Origin: Lactuca virosa
Taxonomy: Eukaryota > Streptophyta > Magnoliopsida > Asterales > Asteraceae
Direction: 5' to 3'
Length of the DNA: 64,000 nt
Assembly: GCA_928212115.1 (NCBI GenBank)
Contig: CAKMRJ010005634.1
Coordinates: 172,985,472 to 173,049,471, forward strand
In this document: positions 58,601 through 64,000 of the stretch, piece by piece
Layout of the letters: each line of letters opens with the position of its first letter
Position numbering within the stretch: position 1 is the first letter of the stretch
Position numbers and translations under genes: made by a program
Notes under the pieces: generated by a model
The model's input: only the letters and a program-made list of their open reading frames with translations
Database searches by the model: none
Told to the model about the DNA's origin: nothing

Positions 58601-58758
58601 TGAGAAACAAGACGGTGGGCTTGGTGAAGGTGCAGTGGCAGCACCAGAAGGGTTCGGAATGGAAGTGGGAGCCTAAGAGCGAGATGAGAGATCATTACCC
58701 ACAGTTTTTGCAGCAACAGACTTCGACGACGAAGTCTAGTTCAAGTGGGGGAGATTTG
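55624..58758 (+). pseudogene. Element D pol: protease, RT, RNase H, integrase, chromodomain
   Basis: In the protease the catalytic Asp-Ser is changed (LFNLGATRSF), so the enzyme would be dead. RT runs from LPGKPPERQFEF and KKDG to ASWFSKIDL. A deletion of about 25 codons near 56545 then removes the region before HMNRVC; the FIDD box is kept. RNase H is near 57000-57250. The integrase has VIVDRLTKSVHF, DRDVRFTSRFW and DGQSEQTIQ but many stops (about 58013, 58030, 58150, 58230). The chromodomain-like end is RPIAILERKTKVMRNK...WKWEPKSEMRDHYPQF. Frameshifts lie near 56880 and 57690-57790. Confidence 0.9.
58744..58756 (+). other. Polypurine tract of element D
   Basis: AGTGGGGGAGATT directly before the 3' LTR TGTAAC. 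Confidence 0.88.
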
Positions 58759-60465
58759 TAACAACATTAATTTAAGGTACCTTTCTATAAAATTTTTAAC
58801 TTTTATTTATGTTGTAAGAGGCCCTTATTTGGAAAAGGTAACAAAAATGGTCCCATGTGACACACATTTAAGAGGCGTGTGCTGAGGCTGTACGCCCAAC
58901 ATACGCTAGGGTACGCCCCGCGTAATGATCCTGGTCTCAAACCCTAAATTTTAGGGTTTTGCTCTTATATAAATACCATGATAGCTCATGGAAACCTCAT
59001 TCTCTCAGCCCCATTGACATCTAGCCTCATTTTTGAAACCCTAACCTCTCATTGAGTGTTTGTGAGATCTAAGTGTGCATTTTGGTGTGTTTTTGCTCAT
59101 TTTCAAGGAAAAGGTGTTTGGTGCTAGCTTGTGGTTCAAATGAAGACTTATAGATCTAGATTCTTGGCTTCATTTCAAGCTCCTTTAAGGTATCAAGTTT
59201 ATACCTTATCTTCTTGTTATGCTTTATGGGTTTAGAACTAGATTTGTGCTTATTTTAGGGTTTTAAGTGCTCCTTGTGAGTTTGAGCCACTCTAGGAGCT
59301 AAGATTTCTAAATATTACCTTTGTTGAGTTTATAAGTTCATAAAAATGGTATCTTGATCCTTAATTTTGGTTCATGCATGTTCTAGTTAGATTAATATGG
59401 GTCTTAATGGATAAAGACAGTTTTTGGGTCCCATTAAGGCATGAAAATGCATAAAGGTGCCAACTTTATGCATTAAGAGATTTATTTTAAGATTCTCTGG
59501 AGTTTGGGTGCAAAGTGGTTAAGCCATAAAATAAGTTTTGGAAAAAGTCAGTGTACGCCCCACGTAACTGACTGTATTCCTAGTGTACCGAGTTTTGGTC
59601 ACGATCTGGATTCATCGTGTACGCCGAGCGTACAACGCTCAGTTGGCCTTTGGACTTGTTGTGTTTTTGGGCCTTGTAATGATCAGAAGTCCCTTTTAGA
59701 GTTTCAGACTTATTGGTGGGCCGTATTTTGGACTTGTCTTATTAGGCCTTTGTGTGCACAGCGGTTTGGGTTTTACTGGGCCCATTAGCATTGGGCCTTA
59801 GTCGGCCCAATGGGCTTGGTACATTCTTGAGCCTAGTTAGTGAGCCATTTTTGGGCTTAGTTGTGGGCATAACACTAGATGCTAATTTGGGTTTTGACTT
59901 GTTTGTTTAGCGAGGTGTTAGCCGGTAGTAGTTGTTGCGTGTATTTTTCTGATTCAGCTAATCGAGGTGAGTTTTCTCACTTATCATGTAGAATGCTAGT
60001 TAACTTTGTGTTGATTGCATGTTTTTATGTGTTAGCTTGGTGGGTGAAGCCCACCATATAGCTTGGGCAAAACCCAAGATGACCGAGAGGGGCTCGATGA
60101 CCGGGCGGGGCCCGATGACTGGAAGGGGCTCGATGACGGGGCGGGGCCTAGCATTTACCGAGCGGGGCTCGATGACCAGGCATGGCCCAATGATGAGTGG
60201 GGCTCGATATATGTATGATATGTGGTATGTTGGGGAAACTCACTAAGCTTTGTGCTTATGGTTTTCAGTTTGTGTTTCAGGTACTTCTAGTTCGAAGGGC
60301 TCGGGCTGACTGCATGGCACGCACCCCTGATGTTTCCGCATTTTGATGACATGATGTACTTGGATAATATGTTTACTCTGATTATTTTGATATTATAACA
60401 TGGATGATGATTCGTTTTACTTAAATTAAAAATGAATTTTTAGTCACTATTTTTGGGACGTTACA
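58757..60465 (+). repeat. 3' LTR of element D
   Basis: 1709 bp. Dyad at about 58914-58926 (TACGCCCCGCGTA), TATATAAA and teloboxes as in the 5' LTR. The GC-rich repeat at 60081-60215 is longer than in the 5' LTR. Confidence 0.95.
60081..60215. repeat. Expanded GC-rich repeat in D's 3' LTR
   Basis: About seven drifting units like GATGACCGGGCGGGGCCC and GATGACCGAGAGGGGCTC. The 5' LTR (53118-53190) has about four. Confidence 0.8.
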
Positions 60466-62447
60466 CTCTTACGTTGATCGATAGTATTTGCTACTAGTCA
60501 AGACTAATTCTTTTTATGGGAGGATTGACTTTGTGATGAACACCAACTATTTGAGAAAATACCCCAATGAACGACCCATGCATGTGCATGTATTATATAT
60601 TTTGGTTAATGGATTGTGTATGTTTGCATTACGTCTGAAGTATAAGGTGGAATGAAAGATGACATTTTTCAGCGATTATAGTATTATAAATTACAATTGT
60701 AGGTATGATTTTTATTAATTCATTGTAGGTTGCTTATTTTTCAAATTTTATGTTGCATATCTTACAGGGCTAAAACAAACACTTTGAAGGTTGGGGAGGA
60801 ACTGCAATAAGAAACTCTACCATTACAAGCAGGATCTCTTCTATACCAACTTCAAAGGCTTTTTAAACAATAAGAATCTACAAGAAAAATGTGGCTATTT
60901 TTGTGCTAAGGCATAAATCTGTGAAATAATGGAATCTTCCACAGATTCTTTTAAATGAAAGGTTAATTTGTAATTGATTAATATATAATTAGCATGGTAA
61001 CCCTTCTTTCTTTAATTTTATTAAAAATATTTATTTAATGTAGGGTGGAAGTTCTTATCTTATGTTTTTGAAGTTAAAGTTAAGCATCTTGAAAATCACT
61101 ATTACTGTTAGTAAGTAATTGAACCTATCATAGTATTTACAATTGCATAAGTAAATTGTAGAAAGATGAAATCATTATCTCTACATTTGAAATGAAGGGG
61201 ATGTGAGTTTGTTAATTAGGTTTTGAATTCCTACCAGAGCATGGTCGCAGATTCAGAGTGGGAAATCACTACTAAAATCTTGGTAAGATGTTTGGCCAAT
61301 TTATTGATTATTTTAGGAATAAAAGGCTCACTCTTATTGAAAAATAACTTTTTGATTTTTTATCCTTCATTAAAGTTTTGTCTTCTTATTTGAACCTATT
61401 TGTATTTTTTGGTTGAAAAGTTTCAGATCATCTTGTTTCAAGAGAGTTGGCACGCCATTAAGCTTTTCACTTGCTCACTTGTGTGTAAAAATTTTCTATA
61501 GGAGACAATCTTAACATATGTCCATCATTTCATATCATATACCCTATCTTTACACAACAAATGCCTTGGGGATCAAACTAATTAAAATTGGTCTGCATGT
61601 AAATTTTTTTAACAAAAATTTAGTTGTTATATGAAAGATACCTTAGATGGGCTTTTCTTAACATATCTAACTCTTAGGTGTCTTGGTTTCTTTTCTAGAA
61701 TTAAATATATTTTATAATGCTATCATCAAGTTGAAAGTATGTTGTCACAATTTTTTTTCTTTGAAGTTTATTGTTAATCGTATTCATGAGGAGATAAAGG
61801 ATGAGCTTAGGGCAGAACGTGAATAAATTGATGCCAAAAAAACAAGAAATTGTCAAGGAAGTAACATGCCCAACTAAGTAGACTTTCACACTACATTCTT
61901 GTAATTTGGTTTTAATACTTTGAAATAGATTTAGACTTTGAAACTTGATTATTGTGTTTTGGTTTCGCTACATTAAAATCGGATAATAATCTTAATTTTG
62001 CTATGAAATTTATTATTTAGTTTAGTAGTTAAATTTTAATTTTTAGTTTAATATATACATTGAAAATCATTTTTTATATTATGGTTATAGATTTACAACA
62101 AAACTAATGACATAGAATTATAAATGTCATCAGCGACGGAAAGGCGATAGAATCCACTAGTTTTCTGGGTCAGAAAAGTTAATCTGTAGCTAAATAACTC
62201 ATTAGAGATGGATTTGCGACAAACATTAGCGACAGATTAGCAACGGAGTCTAGATGTTACATGAAAAATTTGTGGCATCGCCAATACGTCGCTAATCCGT
62301 CGTTGAATCCCTCGCTAGTTAGTCACTGGCAATTAACAACAAAGGTTTTTTTGACCGAAAATTTTGTCGCTAATCCCTCGGTGAAGGCATTTAGCGACGG
62401 ATTAGCGACGAAATTGTCCGTTGGTGATACCTCTTTTCCTAGTAGTG
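60466..62447. other. Right arm of CACTA-2
   Basis: AT-rich and without an ORF I can assign. From about 62130 it shows AGCGACGGATTAGCGACG-type sub-terminal motifs in both orientations, and ends in the inverted CACTACTAGG terminus. Confidence 0.6.
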
Positions 62448-63309
62448 ATAGCATTCTACTTTCCAAATACACTTAAACATATATCATATACAATAATGCA
62501 TATACATTATGACATTGTACTTTTTTTTTCAGTTTTCCATTATAGCATTGTACTATACTAAACTAACAATTACCAAACTACAAAATACAAATATATCAAA
62601 TTATAACCAAAATACATCCTATACAATATTGCATATACATTATAGCATTGTACTTTTTTTTCATTTTTCCATTATAGCATTGTGTTATACTAAACTAACA
62701 ATTACTAACATATCATTATATCATTCTACTTTCCAAATACATTTAAACATACATCATATACAATACTATATATACATTATAGCATTGTACTTTTTCATTT
62801 TTCCATTATCGGATAGTACTATACTAAACTAACAATTACCAAACTACAAAATATAAATATATCAAACTATAACCAAACTACATCCAACACAATATTGCAT
62901 ATACATTATATCATTATACTTTTTTTTTTCATTTTTCCATCATCTCATTATATAATAATAAACTAACAATTACCAGCATATCATTATAGCATTCTACTTT
63001 ACAAATTAAGGTCATGATAATTATATAATCCTACTTTTTTTATTTTTTCCATTATAGCATTGTACTTTTCAAATACACTTAAACTAACAATTACCTGTGA
63101 TTCTGGTGTTAGTGGTTGTTCCTGGTCGTACATAGACACAAACGTGGAAGGTTTACGCGCGATGCCTCTTATATGGATGTGTCGAGAACCCAATATTATT
63201 TTAGAACAATTTTTATATATCCTATGGTGTTAGACCGCTTATTTCAGTAGAAGCTTGAGTTTGTTTGATTGATCTATTAGAGTAAAGCATTCTATATTTT
63301 TGACAACTG

Positions 63310-63374
<65 letters not shown>

Positions 63375-63386
63375 TACATACATACA

Positions 63387-63418
<32 letters not shown>

Positions 63419-63614
63419 AACACTTATATGAAAATACAAATTAAACACATATGTATTGTTGCTCGATTATAGGACTACTAAATATCCCTTGACGATTAGT
63501 ATTAGCCTTACAAAATGCTTCGAGTCTAGTGATGTCCTATTTAATATTAAAAGTTAGATTAATTATACTATAAATAAACAGTTAAATATATCATAACTTA
63601 CTTCTTTGAAATAG
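62448..63614 (-). mobile_element. CACTA-3 remnant, right part
   Basis: Continues the element from 50660: inverted tandem repeats with CATTATAGCATTGTAC (62460-63090), then a minus-strand TNP1-like piece (63193-63070; GSRHIHIRGIARKPSTFVSM). This parallels the IRGIRRKPSTVVSM part of the CACTA-1 gene. 63470-63540 matches the exon around 45516-45600 in reverse. Ended at 63614 by element F. Confidence 0.8.
63312..63416. repeat. Compound (TA)n-(CATA)n microsatellite
   Basis: About 55 bp of TA followed by about 11 CATA units; inside a CACTA-3 intron. Confidence 0.95.
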
Positions 63615-64000
63615 TGTAACATCTTCACATTATGGTATTTTCATTTTAAGCCCTAAGTATGAGAATTATTCATTTTAGACTTTGGATGTGAATTAAATGC
63701 TAAATTGGACCCAAATGGCATTTTCTTAATTTTTTGATACTGGGCACGAACGATGGGCGTTCCCTGGGAATGTTGGGCGTAGATTTCCAGAGTGCAAACC
63801 CTAATTTTTAGGGTTTGGACCTTACTATGCATCCTTAAGTCCCAAAAGTACCTTCTTTCATCAGCCTCCAACCCACATTCATCCCCAAGCAAACCCTAAT
63901 CCACTCTTAGAGCCTTTTTGAGCATTTTATTTGTGTTTTGGTGGCTTTGAAGGAGAGAGGAAGAAGAGAAGATCATCTTCGAGGAGTGAGAGTCTTTGGA
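63615..64000 (+). mobile_element. LTR start of element F (truncated by window end)
   Basis: TGTAACATCTTC starts abruptly where similarity to CACTA-1 stops (after TTTGAAATAG). It contains ATGGGCGTTCCCTGGGAATG, then an inverted telobox pair (AAACCCTAA at about 63798 and TTAGGGTTT), and a leader-like AG-rich end. The layout matches the U3 region of elements A and D. PBS and coding region are outside the window. Confidence 0.55.

Larger units (their letters stand above)
51728..60465 (+). mobile_element. Ty3/gypsy chromovirus D (Tekay-like), old and decayed
   Basis: Exact 5-bp target duplication CTCTT (51723-51727, 60466-60470). LTRs are 1725 and 1709 bp, TGTAAC...GTTACA. The PBS is TGGTATTAGAGC and the PPT AGTGGGGGAGATT. 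Order gag, protease, RT, RNase H, integrase, chromodomain. The first 290 bp of the two LTRs differ at about 12% of positions, so it is the oldest dated element here. Many stops, a deletion in RT and frameshifts. Confidence 0.95.
50661..62447. mobile_element. CACTA transposon 2, containing Ty3 element D
   Basis: CACTACTAGAAAA at 50661 and the inverse TTTTCCTAGTAGTG ending at 62447. The ends match over about 23 bp with one gap (…AAAAttAGGTATCA). AGCGACGG/CGTCGCTAA-type sub-terminal motifs are at 50690-50810 and 62130-62430. The flanks rejoin into sequence parallel to 62940-63000, confirming insertion into CACTA-3. The 3-bp target duplication is imperfect (TAT and ATA). Without D it is about 3.05 kb and has no recognised gene, so it is non-autonomous. 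Confidence 0.8.

Overview
This is plant nuclear DNA. Tekay/Del-type Ty3 chromoviruses, Ty1/copia elements and CACTA transposons make up most of it. The only near-intact host gene is an EP1-like apoplastic lectin-family gene. The genome is repeat-rich and eudicot; LTRs full of ACTCGNCGAGT dyads together with an EP1-type gene suggest Asteraceae, possibly Lactuca. That assignment is inference from sequence style, not a database match.

Layout. 1-19918: Ty3 element A (minus), cut off by the window start and split by a younger Ty3 element B (minus, 3223-14848). 19919-25838: decayed spacer with a copia Gag remnant, an LTR end, TA microsatellites and a 35-bp minisatellite. 25839-26848: broken EP1-like pseudogene. 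27007-27258: fold-back element. 27804-47144: CACTA-1 with TSD ATA. It carries a degenerate TNP1-like gene and contains Ty3 element C (28166-43394, TSD GACCA, gag-only), which contains copia element E (33290-41079, TSD AAAAC). 47712-49072: EP1-like gene (minus), whose only ATG near the signal peptide is out of frame. 49868-63614: remnant of a third CACTA, split by CACTA-2 (50661-62447), which in turn contains Ty3 element D (51728-60465, TSD CTCTT). 63615-64000: start of another LTR, element F.

Relative ages read from LTR pairs agree with the nesting. E's LTRs differ at 2 of 783 sites. B's differ by roughly 1-2% apart from one 474-bp indel. A's differ at about 28 of 859 sites. D's are much more diverged. 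Every element is coding-defective. Most premature stops are explained by C-to-T or G-to-A transitions, as expected for methylated plant repeats.

Most notable signals: (i) A and D share a 66-74 nt intron-like segment at exactly the same codon and phase between Gag and protease; reading through it gives a hydrophobic tail, while splicing joins Gag to Pol. (ii) Each LTR family carries its own cluster of CpG-centred dyads, in A, C and D lying just upstream of a TATA box. (iii) The A dyad ACTCGNCGAGT also occurs four times in the leader of the unrelated copia element E. (iv) E is freshly inserted yet has a ruined coding region, so it was probably mobilised in trans. (v) B has an extra broken pre-gag ORF with a coiled-coil end.
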